Positions 6,870 through 16,243 are shown, numbered from the stretch's first letter. The stretch is DNA of 39,062 nt from Erysipelotrichaceae bacterium (GCA_022767445.1 JALENJ010000041.1:1-39062), one strand, 5' to 3'. The notes: generated from the letters alone by a model not told the origin. Made by a program: numbers and translations.

Positions 6870-8795
6870 ATGAAGAAACTTTTACAATCATTCGCTGCGA
6901 TTGTACTGACGTTAACATCATCTTTATCAACGAAAGTATTCGCGGAAGAAAGTACACAGGATAACACTGGTGTACGTATTTTATTTACACATGATTTACA
7001 TGATCATATTGATCCATATAAGATAACAAATACAGAAACCAATCAAACGGAAGTCATTGGTGGATATGCGGCTTTGGCTGGGACAATTAACAGCTATCGT
7101 ACAGAGAATACAGTACTTGTGGATGCTGGGGATTTTTCCATGGGCACTTTATATAATTCATTGTTTGAGGACTATGCTCCAGATTTATCTTTATTAGCGA
7201 TGATGGGGTATGATGCGACAACGTTTGGCAATCATGAGTTTGACTATGGAATTGATTCTATAACGAAGATGTTGCAGAGTGCATCCCAAGCTCCAACGAT
7301 TCTTTCTGGTAATTTAGTCTTTGGTGATGACGAACAATCACAAGCATTCCAACAGGCATGGAGTGACAAGGGCGGTACTGACACTAAGATCATTGAACGT
7401 GGTGGATATAAGATTGGTATCTTTGCAGTGATGGGGAAAGATAGTATTGATTACATCGCAACTCCTGGTAATAATCACTTCAGCGATCAGATTGAAAGTG
7501 CCAAGGCAAGTGTTAAGAAGTTAAAGTCTGAGGGAGCACAGATTATCTTGTGCTTATCGCACAGTGGCACAAATGAGAATCCGAAACAATCGGAGGATGA
7601 AATATTAGCACAGAAGGTAGATGGTATTGATGTAATCATCAGTGGACATACACACACTGTTTTACAAGAACCTATTTATCACAATCATACATGGATTGTT
7701 TCGGCTGGCAGTTTTGGTAAGTATCTTGGAATGTTGGATATCAATCCTGAAACAAAGGAGAAGATTGATTATCAATTGATTCCAATTACAGCAGATAGTC
7801 CTGTGGATAGTAATATACAAGCACAGATTCAGGAGTATAAGGGATATGTAAACCAATATTTAGCACAATCTGAATATTCCATGGATCAAGTGATTGCACA
7901 TAGTAATTTTGCGATTCAGGATATTAATGAGGATTATACTTCCTTTAATGATAATGCGATTGGTGATTTGGTTGCGGATGCGTATGTATACGCAAGTAGA
8001 TTATCGACGAAGGATACAAGCTTTACGATTGGCTTGACGGCGAAGGGTATTATTCGCTCTGGGTTACCTCAGGGTGATATAACGTTGAGCGATATCTATG
8101 ATGTCAGCAGTTTAGGCAAGGATAGTGATGGTTTACTAGGATATCCTTTGATTCGAGTGTATTTGAAGGGCTCTGACCTGATGAAGGTAGCGGAGCTAGA
8201 CCGTAGCATCGGTAAGAGTATGATGGTGGATGGTCAACTGTATTTCAGTGATATGCAGTATCAGTACTCTGATTATCGTTTCTTCTTAAATCATGTCATT
8301 TCCACGGAAATACGAACAAATGCCGGTTTCTATATTCCACTGGATGAGGATAAGCTATATCCAGTGATTACCAATCTATATATAGCGAATATGTTGCCGA
8401 CGATTGGCAAGCGTACGATGAATCAATTAGAGATTCATACATATGACGCTTCAGGACACTTGATTGATAACTTCAATGACATGATACTCTACAATGCGGA
8501 TGGTACAGAGTTAAAAGAGTGGCAGGCAGTAACACGCTATATTTCTGATATGGATAGAGTAAATGGTATTCCAGAGATATCCAGTGAATACCAAGTAGCT
8601 AGACACCAAAAGATTGCCGATACAAAGTTTAGTTTCATTCGTTTCTTTAAAAATACATCTGCTTTTGGGTATCGTGTATATGTTTTCGGATTCATCGCTA
8701 TCGTTGTACTATTTGCGATTATCCGTTTAATTATCTTCTTTATCGCAAAGAGATATATGAAAAAAACAGGCAATCAAGCTGATGAATCGGAATAA
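6870..8795 (+). CDS. Surface 5'-nucleotidase/UDP-sugar-hydrolase-like phosphoesterase
   Basis: A 641-aa exported metallophosphoesterase. A signal peptide (MKKLLQSFAAIVLTLTSSLS..VFA) leads into the binuclear-metal motifs HDLHDH (D42, H44), DAGDFSMG, GNHEFDYG and SGHTH. A 5_nucleotid_C-type domain (about 345-560) contains NDNAIGDLVADAYVYA and TIGLTAKGIIRSGLPQGDI. A single C-terminal helix (YVFGFIAIVVLFAIIRLIIF) followed by KRYMKK anchors it in the membrane with the catalytic domain outside. The family hydrolyses nucleotides or nucleotide sugars to scavenge nucleosides and phosphate. It has its own extended -10 promoter and no operon partner. The exact substrate is not readable. Confidence 0.85.
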   Translation: MKKLLQSFAAIVLTLTSSLSTKVFAEESTQDNTGVRILFTHDLHDHIDPYKITNTETNQTEVIGGYAALAGTINSYRTENTVLVDAGDFSMGTLYNSLFEDYAPDLSLLAMMGYDATTFGNHEFDYGIDSITKMLQSASQAPTILSGNLVFGDDEQSQAFQQAWSDKGGTDTKIIERGGYKIGIFAVMGKDSIDYIATPGNNHFSDQIESAKASVKKLKSEGAQIILCLSHSGTNENPKQSEDEILAQKVDGIDVIISGHTHTVLQEPIYHNHTWIVSAGSFGKYLGMLDINPETKEKIDYQLIPITADSPVDSNIQAQIQEYKGYVNQYLAQSEYSMDQVIAHSNFAIQDINEDYTSFNDNAIGDLVADAYVYASRLSTKDTSFTIGLTAKGIIRSGLPQGDITLSDIYDVSSLGKDSDGLLGYPLIRVYLKGSDLMKVAELDRSIGKSMMVDGQLYFSDMQYQYSDYRFFLNHVISTEIRTNAGFYIPLDEDKLYPVITNLYIANMLPTIGKRTMNQLEIHTYDASGHLIDNFNDMILYNADGTELKEWQAVTRYISDMDRVNGIPEISSEYQVARHQKIADTKFSFIRFFKNTSAFGYRVYVFGFIAIVVLFAIIRLIIFFIAKRYMKKTGNQADESE

Positions 8796-8798
8796 CGT

Positions 8799-8826
8799 TT
8801 GAGAAATACTAGCATCGTGCTATACT
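8799..8826 (+). promoter_or_regulatory. Strong promoter of telA
   Basis: TTGAGA (8799-8804), a 16-bp spacer ending TGC, and TATACT (8821-8826). It combines a good -35 with an extended -10. GAAGGG (8841-8846) is the ribosome site for the ATG at 8855. Confidence 0.8.
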
Positions 8827-8854
8827 AAAAAAGACAACAAAGAAGGGACATTCT

Positions 8855-10072
8855 ATGAGCGAAAATAACAATCAAACACAGGCACAAGCACAGGCTGAAC
8901 CAGAGATCACTTTAACTTTAACGCCTGATGAATTACAGGAAGAAAATCAGAGACAATTAGCTGAATTAGAGGCGAAAAAAGCAGAGGAAGACGCAAAAAA
9001 TACAGCTGTTGATCCAATTGAAGCTACACAATTCAGCGAAGCTGAACAGAAGACAATTGATAACTTCTCACAGAAGATTGACATCATGGATTCAAACACT
9101 GTATTACAGTATGGATCTGCCGCCCAAAAGAAGGTTACAGACTTCTCCAATACAGCACTACAAAACGTACGTACAAAGGACTTAGGTGAAATTGGTAATA
9201 TCCTAACGGAGTTAGTTGTAAATCTAAAGAATCCTACTGATGCGGAAGAGAAGAAGGGTTTCTTTGCAAACTTATTTGATAAAGGTAAGAGTAAAGTTGA
9301 TGAATTTAGAGTGCGCTATGATAAAGCAGAATCTAGCGTAGATAAGATTGCTGGTGTTCTTGAAGATCATCAGATTCAATTGTTGAAGGATATTGCTTTA
9401 CTGGATGAGTTATATGAACGTAACCAAACAAATATCAAAGAACTTACAATGTATATTCTTGCTGGACGTAAGAAACTCAAGGAAGTACGTGCAAATGAAT
9501 TGCCAGTATTGATTGAGGCTGCCAAGAAATCAGGCTTACCAGAGGATGCACAGAAGGCAAATGATTTGGAACAGGCTTGTGTACGTTTTGAAAAGAAGTT
9601 ATATGACCTTGAATTAACAAGACAAGTATCCATTCAGATGGCACCACAAATTCGTTTGGTACAAAACAACGATACTTTGATGACAGAGAAGATTCAAAGT
9701 ACATTGGTGAATACAATTCCACTTTGGAAGAATCAGATTGTGCTTTCCTTGGGTATTACGCATTCTAAGCAAGCTTTACAAGCTGAACGTGAAGTTACAA
9801 ACATGACAAATGAGTTGTTGAAGAAGAATGCGGAAACACTCCATCAAGCTACGGTTGAAACAGCGAAGGAAAGCGAACGTGGAATTGTGGATATCGAAAC
9901 TCTACAACATACAAACGAGCAGTTAATTTCTACCTTGGATGAAGTGTTAAATATCCAAAAAGAAGGTCACGATAAACGTGAGGCTGCTCAGCTTGAACTA
10001 CGTCGAATTGAAAACCAGCTCACCAACAAGTTATTGGAGATCAATTCTGAAAGAGACGTAACTAAGAAATAA
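8855..10072 (+). CDS. telA: TelA-family toxic anion resistance protein
   Basis: 405 aa, almost entirely helical, matching the TelA family (tellurite/toxic-anion resistance, also YceH-like). Typical segments are QYGSAAQKKVTDFSNTALQN, GFFANLFDKGKSKVDEF, IALLDELYERNQTNIKELTM and the long C-terminal coiled coil (about 320-400). The N-terminal 50 residues are Gln/Glu-rich and low complexity. TelA members are cytoplasmic, often next to stress or cell-envelope genes; a role in tellurite, lantibiotic and nisin tolerance has been reported for some. Here it is a single-gene unit with strong promoter and terminator. Confidence 0.9.
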   Translation: MSENNNQTQAQAQAEPEITLTLTPDELQEENQRQLAELEAKKAEEDAKNTAVDPIEATQFSEAEQKTIDNFSQKIDIMDSNTVLQYGSAAQKKVTDFSNTALQNVRTKDLGEIGNILTELVVNLKNPTDAEEKKGFFANLFDKGKSKVDEFRVRYDKAESSVDKIAGVLEDHQIQLLKDIALLDELYERNQTNIKELTMYILAGRKKLKEVRANELPVLIEAAKKSGLPEDAQKANDLEQACVRFEKKLYDLELTRQVSIQMAPQIRLVQNNDTLMTEKIQSTLVNTIPLWKNQIVLSLGITHSKQALQAEREVTNMTNELLKKNAETLHQATVETAKESERGIVDIETLQHTNEQLISTLDEVLNIQKEGHDKREAAQLELRRIENQLTNKLLEINSERDVTKK

Positions 10073-10093
10073 TGCGCATTTTTAGGGCTTTTC

Positions 10094-10120
10094 AAGAGGT
10101 GTCAAATGACACCTCTTTTT
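10094..10120 (+). terminator. Terminator of telA
   Basis: AAGAGGTGTC (10094-10103) with GACACCTCTT (10108-10117) around a short AAAT loop, followed by T5. Confidence 0.85.
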
Positions 10121-10219
10121 ACAACTTGGAAACTTTAGAAAATCATAAGAATTAGAACGTTGACTTAATAAACAAGGATTTGGATAATGAGATTGGATAT
10201 ATATTAAATGGAGGGGAAT

Positions 10220-10525
10220 ATGGCATACGCAAAATTATATTTGTTATCTGCGAATGAGAAAAAGAAGTATATTAAGCAACTGACAGAGGATTTAACTGTC
10301 TATCGTGCCCGAGTTGGTATTTCTCAAGAAGAGCTATGTGGTATTCTTGGTATCTCAAGACAAACATACAGTGCAATTGAAACTGGAAGACGCTTAATGA
10401 GTTGGCATACATTCCTTACACTTCTTTTGTATTTTAACTATAATCAGAAATCTCGACGCATGTTACAGGATAGTCAGATCATTTCTGGTAAACTTGCGGA
10501 TTTATTAGACTATACAGATCGATAA
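10220..10525 (+). CDS. Small XRE-type HTH regulator
   Basis: A 101-aa protein with a Cro/C1-type helix-turn-helix at about residues 25-65: VGISQEELCGILGISRQTYS, then AIETGRRLMSWHTFLTLLLY. The tail (KLADLLDYTDR) is acidic. I start it at ATG 10220 because GGAGGGG (10210-10216) is ideally placed; an in-frame ATG at 10208 overlaps that site. It precedes a zinc-ribbon membrane protein that has its own extended -10, so the pair is not necessarily an operon. The target is unknown; small stand-alone XRE proteins often regulate adjacent genes. Confidence 0.8.
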   Translation: MAYAKLYLLSANEKKKYIKQLTEDLTVYRARVGISQEELCGILGISRQTYSAIETGRRLMSWHTFLTLLLYFNYNQKSRRMLQDSQIISGKLADLLDYTDR

Positions 10526-10538
10526 CTCTTGTCATGCA

Positions 10539-10547
10539 TGGTATAAT
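10539..10547 (+). promoter_or_regulatory. Extended -10 promoter of zinc-ribbon protein gene
   Basis: TGGTATAAT at 10539-10547, with no convincing -35. GGAGG before the ATG at 10568 is the ribosome site. Confidence 0.6.
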
Positions 10548-10567
10548 GCCAAAGTTGGAGGTAGTAA

Positions 10568-11218
10568 ATGATTTGTAAGAATTGTGGCAAAGAAATATCA
10601 AAGATGAGTAAGTACTGCGGATATTGCGGTGCGAAAGTCAACGAAAATCCAACTTTTGAAGAAGTAAATATCCATGCGACCGAGTTATCAACTGATAAAT
10701 ATTTGAGTAAAAAAGATTATTCGGGATTGCTGGGGCTACTTCGCAATCCTTTTCAGGTTCAGAAGATTTCTTTCGTGGCAGCTTTGATTATCGTTGTTGG
10801 TTTTGTGGTAATCAATATGATATTGGTACGCTCTACGATTGATGGTGTGTTGATATCATTGTTATTCTGCGCTGGTTTATATACATTCAGTTATCTGAAT
10901 TCTCATGTGGGTCTATCACCATCTGAACTTACAATTCAGGTAGGAAGCTTGTTGTTTGTGCCATCATTACTGTTGTTGGTAGCTGCTGTATTCATTCGTA
11001 TTGGAGTGATTACGATATTGTGGTTATGGCCAATCCTCACGTCGATGATCGTGTGTCTTGGTTCGATTATCACGCAATCGAATAAAATTAATAGATACAT
11101 TATCGTTGCGGTGATATCCTTATTGTATGCGGTGTTAATTACTGTGATATTGAATAATGACTTTGTGGTCATATTCTCCAGTATATTAGATACATTGCAG
11201 ATCAATACGGTATGGTAA
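10568..11218 (+). CDS. Zinc-ribbon membrane protein
   Basis: A 216-aa protein beginning with a zinc ribbon of two CxxC pairs, CKNCGKEI at about 3-10 and CGYCGAKV at about 17-24. A polar linker follows, then five or six hydrophobic helices from about residue 75 to the end (SFVAALIIVVGFVVINMILV, GVLISLLFCAGLYTF and so on). Such zinc-ribbon/multi-TM proteins are common in Firmicutes without a known biochemical role. It stops 3 bases before the GH25 gene, so the two are probably cotranscribed. No more precise function can be supported. Confidence 0.75.
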   Translation: MICKNCGKEISKMSKYCGYCGAKVNENPTFEEVNIHATELSTDKYLSKKDYSGLLGLLRNPFQVQKISFVAALIIVVGFVVINMILVRSTIDGVLISLLFCAGLYTFSYLNSHVGLSPSELTIQVGSLLFVPSLLLLVAAVFIRIGVITILWLWPILTSMIVCLGSIITQSNKINRYIIVAVISLLYAVLITVILNNDFVVIFSSILDTLQINTVW

Positions 11219-11221
11219 TCA

Positions 11222-12064
11222 ATGAGAAGAAACTTTAGATATAGAAAAAGAAAACAAAATAGAAGACTGTGGATGCTAGCGATAGTAATCTGTGGTCTTT
11301 TATTGATTATCCGCAATCGTATCGAAACATCAAGAAATGAATACCTTTTACAACAAGAGGAACAGCTTATAGAGACTGATCCAAACATGCATACATATAC
11401 ATGGGATCACTTAACTTGGAACAATGGAGTTCCTTACTACGAGGATGATACATACACATCCGTGATGGGAATTGATGTATCCTCCTATCAAAAGGATATT
11501 GATTGGCAAGCAGTCAAGGCAAGTGGTGTAAAGTTTGCGATTATCCAAGTCGGATATCGTGGATATGAATCTGGTATCTTGGTGGAAGATGCCTATTTTA
11601 GAAGAAATATCCAGGGAGCTATCGACAATGGAATTGATGTAGGTGTCTACTTCTTCTCACAAGCAGTTAACCCACAAGAAGCCAGGGATGAGGCAGACTT
11701 CGTACTGGAAAGAATTAAGGGATATGATCTTCAATTACCTGTCGTATTTGACTTAGAAGAGGTAAGTAACGTCGCAGATCGTGTGGAAAACGGCACACAA
11801 GAGGAACATACCCAAGCCGCAGTCACATTCCTAAATCATATAAAAAATGCTGGATATCCAGCAATGATCTATAGTAGTTCCCAACTATTCCCGAGATTAT
11901 TTAATCTCAATTATTTACATGATTATGAATTCTGGGTTGCGGAGTATGGCAATTATCCAAACTTTGCCTATAACTTCAACATCTGGCAGTTTACGGCTAT
12001 TGGTACAGTGGATGGCATATCAACAAGTGTTGATATGAACATCATGTTTGTAAAGAAAGACTAA
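11222..12064 (+). CDS. Membrane-anchored GH25 lysozyme (muramidase)
   Basis: 280 aa. A very basic cytoplasmic start (RRNFRYRKRKQNRRLW) and one membrane helix (about 17-32) anchor a GH25 domain outside the cell. Diagnostic GH25 motifs are MGIDVSSYQKDIDW with the active-site Asp, IIQVGYRGYESG, GVYFFSQAVNPQEARDEADF and LPVVFDLEEV with the catalytic Glu. The domain ends with FNIWQFTAIGTVDGISTSVD. GH25 enzymes cleave the beta-1,4 bond after N-acetylmuramate; here it probably remodels the cell's own wall. It lies 3 bases after the zinc-ribbon gene and overlaps yigZ convergently by 4 bp. Confidence 0.9.
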   Translation: MRRNFRYRKRKQNRRLWMLAIVICGLLLIIRNRIETSRNEYLLQQEEQLIETDPNMHTYTWDHLTWNNGVPYYEDDTYTSVMGIDVSSYQKDIDWQAVKASGVKFAIIQVGYRGYESGILVEDAYFRRNIQGAIDNGIDVGVYFFSQAVNPQEARDEADFVLERIKGYDLQLPVVFDLEEVSNVADRVENGTQEEHTQAAVTFLNHIKNAGYPAMIYSSSQLFPRLFNLNYLHDYEFWVAEYGNYPNFAYNFNIWQFTAIGTVDGISTSVDMNIMFVKKD

Positions 12065-12672
12065 TCAGTGACAGGTACTTCATGTATGGTGGTACCTGTT
12101 TTCTTTAGCTCTAGATTACCCTTGGTTAAATCCATGAGAGTGGATTCTAAGTCAACACTCTCATAGGCAAAATCACAATGTGCTTGATCATCATATGTAA
12201 AAGTAAAATCGGATGTATATGTACGTATCCAGTTTTCTACACCACCAACATATTCATATGGATAGCTTGCATGCCAAGTATCAATGATGACATCATCAAC
12301 TTTATATGCCTCCTTTAAAGCGGCACTCGTACATCCACCATAGGCACGGATTAATCCACCAGCACCAAGTTTAATTCCACCAAAGTAACGCACAACACAA
12401 CATACAGTATTGGATAGTCCTGCTTGTCGTATTGCCTCTAGGATGGGGATACCAGCAGTACCTGCTGGCTCATGATTGTCGTTGGATTTTTGGTATGCAT
12501 CGTTTTTTCCAACGATATACGCTGTACATACATGCGTTGCGTCTTGAAACTCCTGACGGATGTAGTCGATATAATCTTTGGCTTCCTCAGGTGTAGTAGC
12601 GTATGTGACACAGGTAATAAACCTAGATTTTTGGATGACCGTCTCTTTGCGATACTCATTTTTTAAGTGCAT
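12061..12672 (-). CDS. yigZ: YigZ/IMPACT-family protein
   Basis: 203 aa, the usual family length. The N-terminal UPF0029/IMPACT domain carries EPAGTAGIPILEAI and VVRYFGGIKLGAGGLIRAYG, both diagnostic. The C-terminal half is the shorter DUF1949-type domain. IMPACT relatives act in stress-linked translation control in eukaryotes; the bacterial role is unclear. ATG 12672 is chosen because AAAGGAA precedes it; the frame stays open further upstream only as antisense to mutL. Its TAG overlaps the GH25 stop by 4 bp. It shares a short divergent promoter region with mutL. Confidence 0.9.
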   Translation of the reverse strand: MHLKNEYRKETVIQKSRFITCVTYATTPEEAKDYIDYIRQEFQDATHVCTAYIVGKNDAYQKSNDNHEPAGTAGIPILEAIRQAGLSNTVCCVVRYFGGIKLGAGGLIRAYGGCTSAALKEAYKVDDVIIDTWHASYPYEYVGGVENWIRTYTSDFTFTYDDQAHCDFAYESVDLESTLMDLTKGNLELKKTGTTIHEVPVTD

Positions 12673-12691
12673 ACAATTCCTTTCATACACC

Positions 12692-12704
12692 AGTATAGTA
12701 TAAT
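12692..12704. promoter_or_regulatory. Divergent -10 elements for yigZ and mutL
   Basis: TATAAT at 12699-12704 faces mutL, and TATACT (complement of 12692-12697) faces yigZ. The intergenic space is only 49 bp, so each promoter's -35 must lie over or beside the other gene's leader. Confidence 0.5.
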
Positions 12705-12721
12705 ATACATAGGTAAAAATT

Positions 12722-14536
12722 ATGGGAAAAATTAAGCAATTAGATACATTAACAGCGAATATGATTGCGGCTGGAGAAGTTGTTGAAAGACCAATGGGAG
12801 TCGTAAAGGAACTTGTAGAAAACGCAATCGATGCAGGAAGTACACGAATTGAAGTTAACATCACTGAAGGTGGTATTCAACGATTAAGTGTCATAGATAA
12901 CGGTTGTGGTATGGATAGCCAAGATGCACAGCTATGCTTTGGTAGACACGCAACATCCAAGATACAATCACAAAACGATCTATGGTCAATTCATACACTG
13001 GGCTTCCGTGGAGAAGCATTACCATCCATTTCATCCGTATCTAGAATGGTATTGAATACCAGTGATGGAAAGGATGCCACAAGAGTAGTGATTGCCTATG
13101 GAAAGATAGAAAGTGTGACACCATATCCATGCAATCAAGGAACAGAGATATCCGTAGAAGGATTGTTCTATCATACGCCTGCTCGTTTAAAACACATGCG
13201 TTCTGCAGCGTATGAGGCATCCTTAATACAAGACGTCGTTAGTAAGTTTGCACTATCACATCCAGAGATTGCCTTTATACTACGTAGCGACGATCGAGAG
13301 TCCTTCCGCACTAGCGGACAGGGAAACCTGTTAGAAGTTGTATATCAGGTATTTGGTAGAATGGCAGCTGAGTATGCCGTACCAGTAAACTTTCAAGACT
13401 ACGATTATACAGTTAAGGGCTTTATCATCAAACCAAATATCACACGTGCAAGTCGCACAGGAATGAATATCTTCCTCAACGGTAGAATGGTACGTACATA
13501 TAAGCTATATAAATCTGTACAGGATGGATATGAAGATTTTATCGTCAAAGGTAGATATCCTATCTGTGTATTAGATATCACAATGGATCCACATCTATTA
13601 GATGTAAATGTACACCCATCCAAGTGGGAAGTACGTTTATCCAAAGAGATACAGCTAGAAACACTTATACAAAACAAGATAGCAAATATTTTAAGAACAA
13701 CGATCTTAGCTCCTGAGGCAGAAGTCCGTGAAGCAAGACAAGAGTACTATCAACCACTATCGTTTGATACAGATAGATTGATACAAGAAGCTGAAATCCG
13801 TAAGGAACAACAACGTCAACAGATTGAATCTCAACCACATCCACAACAACCTGTTCAAGAAACCATTACACTTGAAAAAGAGATAGAAGAAACACAGCAA
13901 GAATTACAACGTATCTCAATACAATTTGAGGAAACATACCCAGAGTACAAGCCTCAACAACAGGTATTTCCACCGATGGAAGTCATCGGCCAACTTCATG
14001 AAAAGTTCATCCTGTGTGCAGCGGAGAAGGGACTCGTTATCATTGATCAACACGCAGCCCAAGAGCGTGTACACTATGAAGAATATAAAGCAAAACTAAA
14101 TCAAGATCCTGCGATGATGGATTGCTTAGTACCAATTACCATTCATGCAGGTAGTGACTTAGTTAGTAGAGTCGATGAGATTAACGCTGCAGTTGTAGAT
14201 GTACACGTTGTATTTGAACCGTTTGGCAAAGATACATTGGTTGTACATAGTGTACCTGTATGGATGCAGGATCTTGATGAAACACAGTTTTTAAACGATG
14301 TCATCGATCTTTTCAAGAACGATAGAGATATTAAGTATGCACGCATGGAAAAGAAAAAGATCGCTACCATGGCATGCCATCATTCCATCCGTTTTAATCG
14401 TAGCTTAACAATGGATGAAATGAAGGAGGTTGTACGTCAATTATCTCTTTGCCAGAATCCATATCACTGTCCACATGGCAGACCAACGTTTATCACTCTT
14501 GATGAAAAGACACTGGTGAAGGAATTCTTGCGATGA
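12722..14536 (+). CDS. mutL: DNA mismatch repair protein MutL (endonuclease type)
   Basis: 604 aa. The GHKL ATPase occupies about 1-330: AAGEVVERPMGVVKELVENA with catalytic E30 and Mg-binding N34, DNGCGM and GFRGEALPSI. A Gln-rich linker (about 355-405) precedes the dimerisation domain. That domain has the intact nicking motif DQHAAQERVHYE (DQHAx2Ex4E), CHHSIRF and CPHGRPTF, so it is a MutH-independent endonuclease MutL. MutS is not adjacent; mutL starts its own unit with miaA. The ribosome site (AGGT) before ATG 12722 is weak, and the leader is short. Confidence 0.97.
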   Translation: MGKIKQLDTLTANMIAAGEVVERPMGVVKELVENAIDAGSTRIEVNITEGGIQRLSVIDNGCGMDSQDAQLCFGRHATSKIQSQNDLWSIHTLGFRGEALPSISSVSRMVLNTSDGKDATRVVIAYGKIESVTPYPCNQGTEISVEGLFYHTPARLKHMRSAAYEASLIQDVVSKFALSHPEIAFILRSDDRESFRTSGQGNLLEVVYQVFGRMAAEYAVPVNFQDYDYTVKGFIIKPNITRASRTGMNIFLNGRMVRTYKLYKSVQDGYEDFIVKGRYPICVLDITMDPHLLDVNVHPSKWEVRLSKEIQLETLIQNKIANILRTTILAPEAEVREARQEYYQPLSFDTDRLIQEAEIRKEQQRQQIESQPHPQQPVQETITLEKEIEETQQELQRISIQFEETYPEYKPQQQVFPPMEVIGQLHEKFILCAAEKGLVIIDQHAAQERVHYEEYKAKLNQDPAMMDCLVPITIHAGSDLVSRVDEINAAVVDVHVVFEPFGKDTLVVHSVPVWMQDLDETQFLNDVIDLFKNDRDIKYARMEKKKIATMACHHSIRFNRSLTMDEMKEVVRQLSLCQNPYHCPHGRPTFITLDEKTLVKEFLR

Positions 14537-15435
14537 AGAAGGTAATCGTTGTTGTTGGTCCAACCGCCGTTGGAAAGAGTGATTTTGCGATAGAACTTGC
14601 TAAACGATTAGATGGTGAAATTATCAGCGGTGATTCGATACAGGTCTATCAAGGCTTAGACATTGGCTCTGGTAAAGTAACGAAACAAGAGATGGCTGAA
14701 GTTAAACACCATCTAATCGATATCTATACAACAGATATGAAGTACAGTGTCGCTGACTTTCAAATAAAGGCGAGAGAAATCATTGATCACAGTGATAAGC
14801 CTATGATTATTTGTGGTGGTACTGGTCTATACATTAAAGCATGTCTTTATGACTATGTATTTAGTGATCAAGATGGTGCAGGTATTGATACTTCACTTGA
14901 AAAGTATACGAATGAAGAGTTATACGCACAGTTGTTGGAGATTGATCCAAAGCAGGCAGAGAAGATTCATCCTAACAATCGTCAGCGTATGTTAAGAACG
15001 TTAACGATTGCTAGTCGTAATTCCATCGTGCAAAGTGAGGTAATCGCCTCTCAGGATCATCAGATGATTTATGATGCATGTATTGTTGGTTGTACGATGG
15101 AAAGAAGTGCATTGTACAAGCGTATTAATGCTAGAGTAGAAAAGATGTTCGAGGATGGATTACAACATGAAGTCGAACAACTTTTAGGTAAGGGTGTTCA
15201 TTTTGATGATGCATGTATGAAGGGGATAGGTTATCGTGAGTGGAAGTCTTTCTTTGATGGGGAGCAAACAGTACAACAAGTCAAAGAAGAGATACAGAAA
15301 CACTCACGACAATTCGCAAAGAGACAATATACCTGGTTCAATCATCAGATGGATGTCGAGTGGTTTGAGAATCAAAACCCACTCGAAAGAGAACAGATGC
15401 TTGAAAAGCTAGTAACTTGGTATCAGGGAAATTAG
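14533..15435 (+). CDS. miaA: tRNA dimethylallyltransferase
   Basis: 300 aa, normal length. P-loop GPTAVGKS (9-16), GEIISGDSIQVYQGLDIGSG (the substrate-binding DSxQxY motif) and GGTGLYIKA are diagnostic of MiaA. The enzyme transfers dimethylallyl to N6 of A37 in tRNAs reading UNN codons. Its ATG overlaps the mutL stop (ATGA), so the two are cotranslated, a conserved order in many bacteria. The last 60 residues keep RQFAKRQYTWFN, the conserved C-terminal tRNA-contact motif. Confidence 0.97.
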   Translation: MKKVIVVVGPTAVGKSDFAIELAKRLDGEIISGDSIQVYQGLDIGSGKVTKQEMAEVKHHLIDIYTTDMKYSVADFQIKAREIIDHSDKPMIICGGTGLYIKACLYDYVFSDQDGAGIDTSLEKYTNEELYAQLLEIDPKQAEKIHPNNRQRMLRTLTIASRNSIVQSEVIASQDHQMIYDACIVGCTMERSALYKRINARVEKMFEDGLQHEVEQLLGKGVHFDDACMKGIGYREWKSFFDGEQTVQQVKEEIQKHSRQFAKRQYTWFNHQMDVEWFENQNPLEREQMLEKLVTWYQGN

Positions 15436-15437
15436 AT

Positions 15438-15468
15438 AATTTGACATTCGGTCAAATTGGAATATTAT
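15438..15468 (+). promoter_or_regulatory. Promoter with dyad over -35 (BI-1 gene)
   Basis: TTGACA (15441-15446), a 16-bp spacer and TATTAT (15463-15468). An 8-bp perfect dyad, AATTTGAC (15438-15445) and GTCAAATT (15451-15458), covers the -35, which is the position of a repressor operator. Confidence 0.65.
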
Positions 15469-15492
15469 AGTACTATCCAGGAGGAAAAAGTT

Positions 15493-16224
15493 ATGAGTGA
15501 ATTTAACAATCAGAATGTCTATGAATCAATGAATGATGGAAATTCATTGAAAGCATATATGACAAAAGTATTTACAAATATGGGAATTGGCGTAGGTATT
15601 ACTGCCTTGGTAGCGTATTTGTGTTACCGTTCTATATTTTCTTATGGTATCATTGCCCAGATCTTCTTCTTAGGAAGTTCCGCAATGATTGCCCAACTAT
15701 TATTGTTTGTTGCACAGATAGGTTTGGTAATTTGGTTAAATCGTGCGATTAACTCGTTATCACCTGTTGCTTGTAGAGCTTTATTTTTTGTATATGCGGC
15801 TCTAACGGGTGTTACATTTGGTGTTATACCGGTTGCGTACAACATTGGTGTTGTATTCCAAGCATTTGCGTTTGCGGCTGTATTATTTATCAGCTGTGCT
15901 ATTATTGGACGTGTTACCAATGTTGATCTATCGAAGTATCAAGGTATCTTATTTGGTGCATTAATTTCACTAGTTGTAGTGACTGTAGTATCAATCTTTG
16001 TACCAGCACTACGTAGCAATCTATTGATTGGTTATATCGGATTATTTATCTTCATGGCATATACTGCATTTGATGTACAACGTATTAGTCATTTCTACTA
16101 CATGGCAAATGATGGTGATGCATTACATGAGAATCTAGCGATTTACGGTTCTTTACAACTCTATCTAGATTTCGTAAATATGTTCCTATATCTACTCAGA
16201 ATCTTAGGTAGAAGAAGAAATTAA
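15493..16224 (+). CDS. Bax-inhibitor-1 family membrane protein
   Basis: 243 aa with about seven hydrophobic segments from residue 27 onward. Family-typical features are an early MTKVFTNMGIGVGITALVAY, central AALTGVTFGVIPVAYNIGVV, and the C-terminal YTAFDVQRI with an acidic residue in the membrane, then NLAIYGSLQLYLDFVNMFLY. BI-1/YbhL/YetJ proteins are pH-sensitive calcium-leak channels or protease modulators. ATG 15493 follows AGGAGG (15479-15484). It is a single-gene unit ending in a hairpin. Confidence 0.9.
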   Translation: MSEFNNQNVYESMNDGNSLKAYMTKVFTNMGIGVGITALVAYLCYRSIFSYGIIAQIFFLGSSAMIAQLLLFVAQIGLVIWLNRAINSLSPVACRALFFVYAALTGVTFGVIPVAYNIGVVFQAFAFAAVLFISCAIIGRVTNVDLSKYQGILFGALISLVVVTVVSIFVPALRSNLLIGYIGLFIFMAYTAFDVQRISHFYYMANDGDALHENLAIYGSLQLYLDFVNMFLYLLRILGRRRN

Positions 16225-16243
16225 CAGCAATATAGTGTAAGAT

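Noticed and set aside
10936-11388. 150-codon open frame antisense to the zinc-ribbon and GH25 genes
   Set aside because: Shadow of the two real plus-strand genes; no start signals and no recognisable protein.
12673-12864. Upstream extension of the yigZ frame on the minus strand
   Set aside because: It lies antisense to the start of mutL, has no ribosome site, and adds residues unlike the family; ATG 12672 with AAAGGAA is sufficient.
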